Shown here: positions 1-5,984 of the stretch, in pieces
How positions within the stretch are numbered: position 1 is the first letter of the stretch
Layout of the letters: each line of letters starts with the position of its first letter
DNA from: Bacillota bacterium
GTDB lineage: Bacteria; Bacillota; Clostridia; Acetivibrionales; DSM-1351
Direction: 5' to 3'
Assembly: GCA_023398105.1 (NCBI GenBank)
Contig: JAEWST010000104.1
Coordinates: 1-12,076, forward strand
DNA length: 12,076 nt
The notes under the pieces: generated by a model
What the model was told of the DNA's origin: nothing
Database searches by the model: none
The model's input: only the letters and a program-made list of their open reading frames with translations
Position numbers and translations under genes: made by a program

Positions 1-503
1 ATGCCCCATGTGCTCGATTGACTCAAGGAATTTGATTCTTCCTGCGCCAATGAAGACAAAACAGTCAATAAAATTTCACCCTTAGAATCCAAAGTCCGTA
101 AATTCTCTTTTTCAAATATTACCTCTATTCCAAGTTCCTTCAGCATTCTAACATAGTTCAAGCAATCTAAAGTGTTCCTCGCAAATCTTGATATCGACTT
201 GGTTATTATTACATCAATTTTTCCTGCTTTGCAGTCGTTAATCATTCTGTTAAACTGCTCACGCTTTTTTGTGTTAGTCCCTGTGATACCCTCGTCCGCA
301 TATATCCCTGCGAATTTAAAGTCAGGGTGGTTACATATATATGTAGTATAATAATTTACCTGCGCCTCATAGCTGGACAGCTGCTCTATTTGGTCGGTTG
401 ATACCCTGCAGTATGCCGCCATTCTCTTCTTCTGCGGTTCAGCATTCTGTGCCGTATTTGTTCTGTTTGCCCTTGCTGGTATAACTGTAATGCTTCTTGC
501 CAT
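1..503 (-). CDS. Second large serine recombinase, N-terminal part (runs off the window)
   Basis: The minus-strand frame from the ATG at 503 stays open to the window edge, giving 167 codons without the 3' end. The translation carries the resolvase-type catalytic domain of site-specific DNA recombinases: catalytic serine at about residue 35 in AAYCRVSTD, then YADEGITGT, then ITKSISRFARN with the paired active-site arginines, then TVLSSLAQEES leading into the long E helix. It is clearly a paralogue of the recombinase just upstream. The start is set by a strong Shine-Dalgarno, AAGGAGG at 513-519, lying inside the upstream gene. The two reading frames overlap by 65 bp, which suggests translational coupling. 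The DNA-binding recombinase and zinc-ribbon domains would lie outside the window, so completeness cannot be judged. It probably takes part in prophage integration or excision together with its neighbour. Confidence 0.9.
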   Translation of the reverse strand, partial: MARSITVIPARANRTNTAQNAEPQKKRMAAYCRVSTDQIEQLSSYEAQVNYYTTYICNHPDFKFAGIYADEGITGTNTKKREQFNRMINDCKAGKIDVIITKSISRFARNTLDCLNYVRMLKELGIEVIFEKENLRTLDSKGEILLTVLSSLAQEESNSLSQSSTWG

Positions 504-1653
504 TTTGGATTTCCTCCTTCACAATCGTTGGTTCCGTTATATTAAGTCTGCCTATAATCTCATCATCAATTACTGTTCCTTCGCAGGCATCTTTACCATT
601 TTTAACATAGTTGCTGCATTGCCATACTATCTTTTTACAGGAGTGTTTACTGTTCCATGTTCTACGTCTCAATGGTGAACTGCACTTGCTGCAGAAAAGT
701 TTTCCTGACAGTGGATAGCGGTTAAGGCATTTTATTGAGCCTATGCAATTTCCTTTTTCTTCAGCACGTTTTTGCATTTCAAGCTGCACTCTCTCCCATG
801 CTTCCTTCGTAACTATTGGTGAATGGTTATCTTCTATGTAATAGCTATCAACCTGACCTCTGTTTATCTTCCTTAGCTTAGTTAGGTAGCTTGGAGTATA
901 GGTTTTTTGAAGCATTACATCACCTTTGTACTTTTCATTTTTAAGAATAGTCCTAACAGTTGCTTCATTCCATTTTGAGCCAGTAACTGTTGGAATCCCC
1001 TCTGAATTAAGCAGTTTTACTATTTTAAATATCCCATTACCTTCTAAGTACTCTTTATATATTCTTTTTACAATCTCAGCCTCTTTAGGGTTTATAATTA
1101 AATCTCCATATTCATCCTTATCGTATCCAAGAAACCTATTAGCGTTTATAACCAGTTCACCTTTTTCGAACTTTTTGTGATACCTCCACTTTATATTCTC
1201 ACTAACACTTCTGCTTTCTTCCTCCGCAAATGAAGAGAGGACGGTAAGCATCAGCTCACTGTCCCCGGATAATGTAGCTATATTTTCTTTTTCAAATCTT
1301 ACCTCAATACCTATATCTTTTAATTCCCTTACATATTTCAGTAGTACCGTACTATTTCTTGCAAACCTTGATATTGATTTTGTTATGATTAAGTCTATTT
1401 TCCCTTCTCTGCAAAACTCCAGCATTCGTTGAAACTCGGGTCTATCATCTTTTGTTCCAGTTATTCCTTTGTCTGCAAATATTCCTGCAAATTCGTATTC
1501 GGGGTTTGACGAGATCAGCTTTTTATAGTAGGTTACTTGATTTTCCAAGGATTCACCCTGTTTGTAACCATCGGTGGATACTCTAGCATAAGCGCAGACT
1601 CGTTTTTTAGTTTTTTCAGCCTTAACTGTCGGCTGTATTATACTCACACGCAT
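439..1653 (-). CDS. Large serine recombinase (prophage integrase type)
   Basis: This 404-residue protein should cut and rejoin DNA at phage attachment sites through a covalent serine intermediate. Residues 18-150 form the resolvase domain: catalytic Ser26 with Arg24 in YARVSTD, FADKGITGT at 58-67, and Arg96 and Arg99 in ITKSISRFARN. Residues about 173-290 match the 'Recombinase' DNA-binding domain (NRFLGYDKDEYGDLIINPKEAEIVKRIY begins it, in pieces NRFLGY...INPKEAEIV). A zinc ribbon follows, with Cys321, Cys324, Cys346 and Cys357. Only about 45 residues remain after it, so the protein is at the short end for large serine recombinases and a long coiled-coil tail is not obvious. The start has a modest ribosome site (AGAGG about 9 bases upstream). 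Its end overlaps the start of the second recombinase. It is preceded by an intrinsic terminator that overlaps the previous ORF, so it may be transcribed by readthrough or from a weak AT-rich promoter near 1660-1700. Confidence 0.94.
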   Translation of the reverse strand: MRVSIIQPTVKAEKTKKRVCAYARVSTDGYKQGESLENQVTYYKKLISSNPEYEFAGIFADKGITGTKDDRPEFQRMLEFCREGKIDLIITKSISRFARNSTVLLKYVRELKDIGIEVRFEKENIATLSGDSELMLTVLSSFAEEESRSVSENIKWRYHKKFEKGELVINANRFLGYDKDEYGDLIINPKEAEIVKRIYKEYLEGNGIFKIVKLLNSEGIPTVTGSKWNEATVRTILKNEKYKGDVMLQKTYTPSYLTKLRKINRGQVDSYYIEDNHSPIVTKEAWERVQLEMQKRAEEKGNCIGSIKCLNRYPLSGKLFCSKCSSPLRRRTWNSKHSCKKIVWQCSNYVKNGKDACEGTVIDDEIIGRLNITEPTIVKEEIQNGKKHYSYTSKGKQNKYGTEC

Positions 1654-1695
1654 TGGTTTTGCCTCTTTTCAATGTATATATAAAAAATGTATTAT

Positions 1696-1911
1696 TTATA
1701 TAAAAAGAGGCTGGATATTTATCCAGACCTCTAATGTATTTCGCATTCTATTTTCTATTGGTTTCAACCTTATTAATTCATGCTCAACAATTTTCTTTTT
1801 ACACAGCATGAGGCTGAATCCATAAAGCCAGCTCACTTGCAGCCTTATGTTTGGAATCGCCATATAATTGTAAGCAGATTGACCTTCCACTGTAAGAATT
1901 GAGTTACTCAT
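1696..1911 (-). CDS. Small hypothetical protein, coupled to the upstream gene
   Basis: This ORF has 71 codons, and I do not recognise the product. Its ATG overlaps the stop codon of the preceding gene in an ATGA arrangement, the main reason to think it is translated; its own ribosome site is weak (GGGGCA). The middle is mildly hydrophobic and aromatic (RLQVSWLYGFSLMLCKKKIVEHELIRL), followed by a basic stretch. The last ten or so codons lie inside an intrinsic terminator hairpin, so the C-terminal residues may be shaped by RNA structure instead of protein function. Transcripts that terminate at the U-tract would just miss the stop codon. It could be a real small protein or a chance extension of the upstream gene's 3' end. 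Confidence 0.45.
   Translation of the reverse strand: MSNSILTVEGQSAYNYMAIPNIRLQVSWLYGFSLMLCKKKIVEHELIRLKPIENRMRNTLEVWINIQPLFI
1702..1732 (-). terminator. Intrinsic terminator overlapping the end of the 71-codon ORF
   Basis: On the minus strand AGAGG, one unpaired T, and CTGGATA pair with TATCCAG and CCTCT, giving 12 bp with a tiny AA loop and then TTTTTA. This is a textbook rho-independent terminator for leftward transcription. It covers the last codons of the small ORF ending at 1696, so transcription ending here would stop inside or just before that ORF's stop codon. It separates the small-gene unit from the recombinases. Confidence 0.85.
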
Positions 1912-2231
1912 AGCTTAAATGCCCCTTTGTCTATTTCAAGGATACACCCAAGCTTTATACCATCCTTTAAGCCTTGCGTATAAAGGATTTCATTCATCAA
2001 TGCTCCCATAAGACCATTGATACCAGTATATTTGTCAAGTAACCTACCAAGCTCCTTCTGCATCTCTTTTGGAACAATAGATAAAATTTTTTCACTGCAC
2101 GATTCTATATCCAAGCCCAACTGGATATATTTATTGTTACTTAAGTACAGCTCAGCCAAATCCTCTGATACCCTTCCGCTGACAAAACAGATAAAAGCAT
2201 CTTCAAAGCTTTTTTCAGGTTGTTCACACAT
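1908..2231 (-). CDS. Small hypothetical prophage protein (107 residues)
   Basis: The function is unknown. The protein is soluble-looking and acidic at the N-terminus, with predicted helices. Its second half (KEMQKELGRLLDKYTGINGLMGALMNEILYTQGLKDGIKLG) loosely recalls small helical clostridial proteins of the DUF6809 kind, but this is an impression and not an assignment. The start is well supported: GAAAGGAG at 2241-2248 lies 9 bases upstream of the ATG. That Shine-Dalgarno is the 3' arm of a perfect 9-bp hairpin (2243-2264), so translation may be restrained. No promoter is visible between this gene and the terminator at 2271-2313, so expression may depend on readthrough from the structured RNA upstream. 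It sits between the lysis cassette and the recombinases, a usual place for accessory or lysogenic-conversion genes. It is coupled by ATGA overlap to the next ORF. Confidence 0.75.
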   Translation of the reverse strand: MCEQPEKSFEDAFICFVSGRVSEDLAELYLSNNKYIQLGLDIESCSEKILSIVPKEMQKELGRLLDKYTGINGLMGALMNEILYTQGLKDGIKLGCILEIDKGAFKL

Positions 2232-2240
2232 AATGTATAA

Positions 2241-2264
2241 CTCCTTTCAAATTTTTTTGAAAGG
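2241..2264 (-). promoter_or_regulatory. Hairpin sequestering the Shine-Dalgarno of the 107-residue gene
   Basis: On the minus strand CCTTTCAAA, loop AAAA, TTTGAAAGG form a perfect 9-bp stem directly followed by AG. The ribosome site GAAAGGAG is therefore mostly inside the 3' arm. In RNA this would hide the site unless the stem melts or an upstream RNA element competes for it. The structure is visible in the sequence; a regulatory role is inferred. Confidence 0.6.
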
Positions 2265-2270
2265 AAAATG

Positions 2271-2313
2271 AAAAAGGCGCACTGCAGGATTGATATAACC
2301 CCACACTGCGCCT
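2271..2313 (-). terminator. Strong intrinsic terminator ending the structured RNA
   Basis: On the minus strand the arm 2313-2297 pairs with 2291-2275. AGGCGCA pairs with TGCGCCT, then one G-G mismatch, then TG/CA, two wobble pairs, and GGGTT with AATCC (one wobble), closing a 5-nt loop ATATC. TTTTTC follows at 2275-2270. The 17-step stem with a U-tract is a convincing rho-independent terminator. It lies only about 40 bases before the ATG of the 107-residue gene. Confidence 0.85.
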
Positions 2314-2471
2314 GTTGTATTATTGTAAAAATATTCTGTACAAGATATAATATACACAGGGTCGCTGTGGCAGCATAAGCTGTCGGTGTAGGTAGCCTTA
2401 TTACCTGCATTGGCTTCCGGGTGCTCCAACACCCTGAAGACATGGCGGCCTTATTAAATTTCCTTATGCAC
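2271..2471 (-). ncRNA. Candidate structured RNA (hairpin array ending in a terminator)
   Basis: This stretch is visibly GC-richer than its AT-rich surroundings and carries consecutive hairpins on the minus strand. The first is CTTC/GAAG plus GGGTG/CACCC around loop TTGGAG (2439-2414). The others are AGGTA/TACCT (2406-2390), CAGC/GCTG around TTAT (2382-2371), CACAG/CTGTG around CGACC (2369-2355), and the terminator stem at 2313-2275. A possible closing helix pairs GTGCA..AGG (2471-2462) with TCTTGTAC (2345-2338), with a 2-nt bulge. No convincing ORF covers it. It lies between the amidase and a gene with no promoter of its own, so it may be a free-standing small RNA or a cis-acting leader. The size and setting recall the raiA-type structured RNAs of Clostridia, but I cannot confirm any family. 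The 5' end is uncertain and depends on which promoter is used. Confidence 0.55.
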
Positions 2472-2500
2472 ATATTAACTCTGAAAGCCTTATCTTGCAA
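2472..2500 (-). promoter_or_regulatory. Candidate promoter A for the structured RNA
   Basis: TTGCAA (2500-2495), a 17-base spacer, then TAATAT (2477-2472) give a weak-to-moderate sigma-A match, 4 of 6 in each box. The -35 box overlaps the edge of the 30-bp palindrome, so that palindrome could be an operator. Use of this promoter would start the RNA near 2465 and exclude most of the possible closing helix. Confidence 0.35.
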
Positions 2501-2526
2501 GTTATAAAGAATTCTTTATAACTTGC
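2497..2526. repeat. Perfect 30-bp palindrome
   Basis: GCAAGTTATAAAGAA is followed at once by its exact reverse complement, with the centre at 2511/2512 in a GAATTC. Neither side has a long T-run directly after it (the plus side continues CTTATTTTC), so it is a poor terminator for leftward transcripts. It could be an operator dyad for a dimeric regulator, a 5' RNA hairpin, or a recombination-related site. Its symmetric centre is unlike the core of a serine-integrase att site. Confidence 0.7.
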
Positions 2527-2548
2527 CTTATTTTCTCAAATTGTTTAC

Positions 2549-2577
2549 ACTATATTTATACTGTTTGATTTTGATAA
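2549..2577 (-). promoter_or_regulatory. Candidate promoter B for the structured RNA
   Basis: TTATCA (2577-2572), 17 bases, then TATAGT (2554-2549) match 4 of 6 and 5 of 6 sigma-A consensus bases. Transcription would begin near 2543 and run through the 30-bp palindrome, which would then be a 5' hairpin of the RNA. Promoters A and B are alternatives and need not both be real. Confidence 0.4.
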
Positions 2578-2607
2578 CTTCATTAGTTTTTGACTTTTGA
2601 ATTAATC

Positions 2608-3315
2608 TCATTTTGATAGTATCTCTGCAGCTCTTTTTATCAGAATAGCAGCATATTCACCTTTTACTGTTTTTCCAGCTTTGGCATTGTTAACCCAATA
2701 ATCTGTGTCGGATATAATGCCTTTTTCCTTCATTAGCTTTACTGCCTGTCCAATTTGAAAGCTTTCTGAAATGTACTCAATTCCGAAATATTTTAACACT
2801 CCTTTTGCAAGTGCTAAACCTATTTCTTCTATATTATAAGTAATCCATTCTGCATCCTCGGCATTATCGTGAAAAGCAATTTCTATCAATGCGGCAGGGG
2901 CAATTGTTTTTGCCAATTCATACATATGCTTTCCAGAACCATAAAAATTGTATCCCTCCATAACGCCTCTATCACTGGTTGGTGTTAAGGGTGATAATTC
3001 AGCATATATTGCTCTTGCCAGCTTCTCTCCTTCGCCGCCGAATTTGTGGCAATAGACCTCACAGCCTCTTGCCTTACCATTTGATGCATTTGAATGTATG
3101 GCAAAATGTATGTCAGGCTTTTTGTTGTTACTATCAGTTACCACTTGTGCAAGTAGCATCTCTGGCTTATTTCTATGTACTGTAAGTCCATGACCTTTTA
3201 GTACTCTCTCAGTAACATCCGCCACCTTGTTCATCATCTTTTCCTCTGTGCCATAGTTTCTTACACCAATATTTTTCTCTTGTGTTGACGGGCTTAAATA
3301 TACTGATTTACTCAT
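2608..3315 (-). CDS. Phage endolysin, N-acetylmuramoyl-L-alanine amidase (Amidase_3 type)
   Basis: The protein cuts the bond between MurNAc and the stem peptide of the cell wall to release phage. Residues 1-185 form the zinc amidase fold: VYLSPSTQEKN at the N-terminus, YGTEE (Glu24/25), HFAIHSNA with zinc ligand His74, and AALIEIAFHDN with the catalytic Glu145. The usual GHGG histidine near the N-terminus is absent. LSPS-type clostridial endolysins often show this variant, and a Glu in YGTEE may act in its place, which is an inference. Residues about 185-235 form a short helical C-terminal domain (QIGQAVKLMKEKGIISDTDYWVNN...KTVKGEYAAILI), likely a wall-targeting or oligomerisation module. There is no signal peptide, so export relies on the holin. 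The start has AGGAGG (3327-3332) and overlaps the holin end by 8 bp, a standard coupled lysis cassette. Confidence 0.93.
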   Translation of the reverse strand: MSKSVYLSPSTQEKNIGVRNYGTEEKMMNKVADVTERVLKGHGLTVHRNKPEMLLAQVVTDSNNKKPDIHFAIHSNASNGKARGCEVYCHKFGGEGEKLARAIYAELSPLTPTSDRGVMEGYNFYGSGKHMYELAKTIAPAALIEIAFHDNAEDAEWITYNIEEIGLALAKGVLKYFGIEYISESFQIGQAVKLMKEKGIISDTDYWVNNAKAGKTVKGEYAAILIKRAAEILSK

Positions 3316-3718
3316 TGATTTTGTCCTCCTTGTTAAGCTGCTCCAAAGCCTTCTTTAGTTTTTCAGGTATTGGTAGTCCAATTTTTCCTGTGTTCTCTAA
3401 AATGCTGATTCCTTCATTCGATAAATAAAAGAATATAACGGCTGTACGTATTGCACTACCGTCCTTTATTAAATAGGTGTCTATGATGTTTCCGATACCT
3501 ACCATGATAAAAATCAGTATCTTTTTAAATATTCCACGGAAACCTATATCGCTTGATAGCTTTTTCTCAAGTACTGCAACCATTAGCCCTGTAATATAAT
3601 CGATGGCTACAAATGCAAGCAGTGCATACATAAAACCATCAAATCCTCCCATAAGCCAGCCTAGATATCCACCTACTGCTGTAAATATTATTTGAATTGT
3701 GTGAAGCATATTTTTCAT
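3308..3718 (-). CDS. Phage lysis holin (phage_holin_4 / TcdE-like family)
   Basis: This 136-residue membrane protein should form the holes that let the endolysin reach the wall. Hydrophobic segments are seen at about residues 8-25, 30-50, 66-84 and 89-105, consistent with three or four membrane passes. Family marks include AIDYITGLM in the second segment and the conserved FFYLSNEGISILENTGKIGLPIPEKLKKALEQL pattern near the end (seen here as SNEGISILEN and PIPEKLKKAL). The C-terminus is short and charged. The ATG at 3718 has AGGGGG at 3728-3733; a second Met at residue 4 could give a dual start but has no ribosome site of its own. It is the first gene after promoter 3803-3831 and overlaps the amidase. 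Confidence 0.93.
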   Translation of the reverse strand: MKNMLHTIQIIFTAVGGYLGWLMGGFDGFMYALLAFVAIDYITGLMVAVLEKKLSSDIGFRGIFKKILIFIMVGIGNIIDTYLIKDGSAIRTAVIFFYLSNEGISILENTGKIGLPIPEKLKKALEQLNKEDKINE

Positions 3719-3802
3719 GTGTTTTTCCCCCTATAACTATAAAATTTATCCTCAAAAATAGACTTTTTATTACTCTGTTATTCCATTTTTTTATTTCTTG
3801 CT

Positions 3803-3831
3803 GTTATACTTTTTTATTTTATACTTTTCAA
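3803..3831 (-). promoter_or_regulatory. Sigma-A-type promoter of the lysis cassette
   Basis: TTGAAA (3831-3826), exactly 17 bases of AT-rich spacer, then TATAAC (3808-3803). Both boxes match consensus at 5 of 6. The start point would be near 3796, leaving a leader of about 78 nt before the holin ATG. It lies just downstream of the tail-unit terminator, so holin and amidase can be made independently of the tail operon. Confidence 0.6.
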
Positions 3832-3873
3832 TTATTAGCTTAAGCTCTTTGTGGAATAGTATTTTGGGCAAAA

Positions 3874-3904
3874 AGATAGGGAGAGACTGTTATATATCTC
3901 TCCC
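3874..3904 (-). terminator. Intrinsic terminator ending the tail operon
   Basis: On the minus strand GGGAGAGA (3904-3897) pairs perfectly with TCTCTCCC (3886-3879) around a 10-nt loop TATATAACAG. It is followed by TATCTTTTT. The 8-bp GC-containing stem and U-tract fit a rho-independent terminator. The rest of 3719-3995 holds only the lysis promoter and AT-rich leader; I see no ORF there. Confidence 0.8.
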
Positions 3905-3995
3905 ATTAAATCAAGTATTGGTGTTATTTTATATTGAGTTGATTTTGGCACCTACTTTTTTGTTATAATCTTTGTTCTGTTTTTTGCTCTATTTT

Positions 3996-4106
3996 CTATG
4001 TTGTATGTTCATCTAATAATGCTTGCACAGCAGCTTTCCACTTTTCAGGCACATCACTAATTACTTTTAGTCCTTCTTTTATTAGGTCATAATAAATCTT
4101 ATCCAT
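3996..4106 (-). CDS. CD1375/XkdX-like small phage protein
   Basis: A 36-codon ORF encodes MDKIYYDLIKEGLKVISDVP and then EKWKAAVQALLDEHTT. The IYYDLIK, VP.KW and VQALL pattern is that of the very short CD1375 / XkdX-like proteins found between tail fibre and holin genes in many clostridial and bacillus prophages. Their function is unknown, and a role in tail or appendage assembly is assumed from position. The ATG overlaps the previous stop codon by one base (TAATG) and uses AGGAGGTG in the upstream gene's end as ribosome site, so it is translationally coupled. The tail-operon terminator follows about 90 bases later. Confidence 0.85.
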   Translation of the reverse strand: MDKIYYDLIKEGLKVISDVPEKWKAAVQALLDEHTT

Positions 4107-4375
4107 TATGCTACACCTCCTGCCACCATCTCGGCAAGTTCTGCCAAAGCTAATTTTATTTTTGTATTTTCGTCTTTAAGTTTTTGTATTTCTGTTTTTG
4201 GTAAATCCTCAAATACAACCACATTAGGTGTAACTGATACATCTATACTTTTTACATATTTGCCTTCAGGTATCTCTATATCTAAATATGGTATTCCTAC
4301 TGGTGTATATAAATCACTTCCTTGAATTTGGCTGATTATCTGACCTCTTTTGTCATAAATAATTCTTGTTATCAT
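4106..4375 (-). CDS. Small phage tail-region protein with C-terminal coiled coil
   Basis: 89 residues. The first 50 look like a small beta-rich fold (IIYDKRGQIISQIQGSDLY, then PYLDIEIPEGKYVKSIDVS). Residues about 58-85 form a heptad-like coiled coil (EIQKLKDENTKIKLALAELAEMV). Proteins of this shape commonly follow the tail fibre gene in siphophages of Gram-positive hosts and may trimerise with it or help attach it; this is inferred from position. AAAGGGG lies about 8 bases before the ATG. It shares one base with the CD1375-like gene downstream. Confidence 0.78.
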   Translation of the reverse strand: MITRIIYDKRGQIISQIQGSDLYTPVGIPYLDIEIPEGKYVKSIDVSVTPNVVVFEDLPKTEIQKLKDENTKIKLALAELAEMVAGGVA

Positions 4376-4398
4376 TTTACATATTCCCCTTTTTAATT

Positions 4399-5463
4399 TT
4401 ATTCAAATGCCCAATACTTTACCGATGTAAAACCATAACTACCCGCACTGAATGAGAATGTACCTGCTCCTACTGACCATGTTGGAATAATTGCTTGATA
4501 AGAAGTATAGCTATCTCCGTATGTAACACTTTTATATCTGGCAAGTGTAGCTATACTCTGATATATACCTGTTGAGTATTCGGACGTTATTTGATATGCG
4601 TCTGAATTTATAGTAGTTTCACATAATACAAGTATTGTTGATGGTTTGAACCCTAGCCCTGTTACTATAAAAGGAGGTGCTACATTATGAGAACCAAGCC
4701 AAACATCAGCATATGCCCAACGCTTTTTTGTGCTTGTTCCAGTTAAATTTATGCCACTAGCACTACTAAAGGTATATCCACTATCCACTTTATCAGCTGT
4801 AGCTGTACCTGTAACAGGTGATATTGTTTGTGCTCCGCTTAAATATTGACCTGCAGAAATAGTTTGTGTTGAGGTGCTTGGGATATATGTAGCCGCCGCT
4901 TTGGTTGTTATCGACTGTGAGACCTTACCGCTTCCGTTGTGATAGCCCTCTGGTATTGTATAGCTACCATTGATTGCTAAAGATTTGCTAACCGCACCAT
5001 TGTTTGGCATTGTTCCCATTAAGCCGGTATCATTATCGCTGCTGAATGTCTTTCCTGCTAGTACATTTGCAGCAACGACATCACCCTCTGCACTAGCTTT
5101 GATAAAAAAACAATCACTTACTGAGTTATACCAAACTGTATATGCTTTTCCTACTATTAATGCAGGTGCTGAAGTTGTATTTGGTTTATATAACGGCTTG
5201 GTGTTTATGGTGGTTGTAGCTCCGTTAGTATTAGCAGATGCAATGAACGTAATGGAAAAACCATTTACTAATGTTTCATTGATACTAAGGGTTATTGCTG
5301 TTGCTGTTCCACCTGCTGTCTGGTAGATACTATCCGATATATGTGCAGCAACAGCTGTATCCAGTTCCGCCGTTTTATCCTCATTTCTGTTTAGCCTCTC
5401 TGCGGATATTCCCGGTGCAGCTCCGTTGACATATATTATTTTTATATAATCTCCTAATGCCAT
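4399..5463 (-). CDS. Tail fibre / receptor-binding protein
   Basis: 354 residues, rich in Ser, Thr, Gly and Ala as expected for a fibrous trimer. Residues 1-40 (YVNGAAPGISAERLNRNEDKTAELD) resemble the attachment end of clostridial tail fibres. Residues about 51-128 look like a shaft-like beta domain (ITLSINETLVNGFSITF, then a tyrosine-rich YTVWYNS). Two related segments sit at 134-152 (VLAGKTFSSDNDTGLMGTM) and 226-245 (VDSGYTFSSASGINLTGTST), flanking a stretch with ATYIPSTSTQTISAGQYLSGAQTI. The C-terminal 90 residues, starting at FIVTGLGFKPSTILVL, match the head-like end seen in many phage fibres and probably contact the host surface. It starts 7 bp after the previous gene, with AGGGGG formed by that gene's last codons. 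No reverse transcriptase or variable/template repeat pair is visible. Confidence 0.85.
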   Translation of the reverse strand: MALGDYIKIIYVNGAAPGISAERLNRNEDKTAELDTAVAAHISDSIYQTAGGTATAITLSINETLVNGFSITFIASANTNGATTTINTKPLYKPNTTSAPALIVGKAYTVWYNSVSDCFFIKASAEGDVVAANVLAGKTFSSDNDTGLMGTMPNNGAVSKSLAINGSYTIPEGYHNGSGKVSQSITTKAAATYIPSTSTQTISAGQYLSGAQTISPVTGTATADKVDSGYTFSSASGINLTGTSTKKRWAYADVWLGSHNVAPPFIVTGLGFKPSTILVLCETTINSDAYQITSEYSTGIYQSIATLARYKSVTYGDSYTSYQAIIPTWSVGAGTFSFSAGSYGFTSVKYWAFE

Positions 5464-5470
5464 TTTTTAC

Positions 5471-5953
5471 CTACCCCCTTGATATAGTGTCTGTACGGCG
5501 GATAGTCCAGCTCTCTGTTGATGCCTTTTGCCTGCTGTATAGAATACGTGCTATACATATCCCTGAATTTGTTGCTGCTGTTGCCCCTGTTCCTGCGAAC
5601 CAGCCTACTTCCTCACACTTAAAGGCATTTGCTTCGGTGTCTGCTATATATAGCTCGGTGTAGAGCTTTCCAGCTGTTACTGGATCTTTATTCTGGCTAG
5701 TTACTGTTTTTCGGAATTGTTCGCTACCAAGTTTTGTGTCTGTATTTGCAGGTGCAGCCGTACCTTTGCCTAGAGCAATATATTTGATTTTGCTATCTGT
5801 GATTGCACCTGAAAGCATATCGCATATCATGTTAAGTCCCGCATCGGTAATTAAGTTATGCTCTAGAGGTATTATTTCTTTTACTTTGTCTTGTTCTTTA
5901 ATTTCTATCTCCCACTGTCCAAGCCAGCTTGCTGTTTCAATCATTTCTATCAT
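5471..5953 (-). CDS. Tail appendage protein (fibre or baseplate-associated)
   Basis: 160 residues without a family name I can give firmly. The first 40 residues contain WEIEIKEQDKVKEIIPLEHNLITDAGL. The middle KIKYIALGKGTAAPANTDTKLGSEQFRK has the 'ALG.GT..PA..DT.LG.E..R' pattern widespread in tail fibre connector proteins, and EVGWFAGTGATAATNSGICIARILYS follows. It is probably a short appendage or adaptor between the tail hub and the fibre downstream. The start is ambiguous. AGGAGG at 5956-5961 is only 2 bases from the ATG at 5953 but 11 bases from an in-frame ATG at 5944, so the true product may begin at residue 4. Confidence 0.78.
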   Translation of the reverse strand: MIEMIETASWLGQWEIEIKEQDKVKEIIPLEHNLITDAGLNMICDMLSGAITDSKIKYIALGKGTAAPANTDTKLGSEQFRKTVTSQNKDPVTAGKLYTELYIADTEANAFKCEEVGWFAGTGATAATNSGICIARILYSRQKASTESWTIRRTDTISRG

Positions 5954-5984
5954 CTCCTCCTAATATTCTCTCCACATAATATCT

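Noticed and set aside
2141..2500. 119-codon and 61-codon open frames across the structured RNA region
   Set aside because: They begin at TTG (2500) and GTG (2432) without ribosome sites, one overlaps the well-supported 107-residue gene, and their sequences are explained by hairpins.
2497..2526. Palindrome as the attP core of the serine recombinases
   Set aside because: Serine integrase sites need an asymmetric central dinucleotide and are usually only partly symmetric; this site is perfectly symmetric and about 850 bp from the recombinase start.
4399..5463. Possible diversity-generating retroelement acting on the tail fibre
   Set aside because: No reverse transcriptase gene and no template/variable repeat pair are visible in the window.
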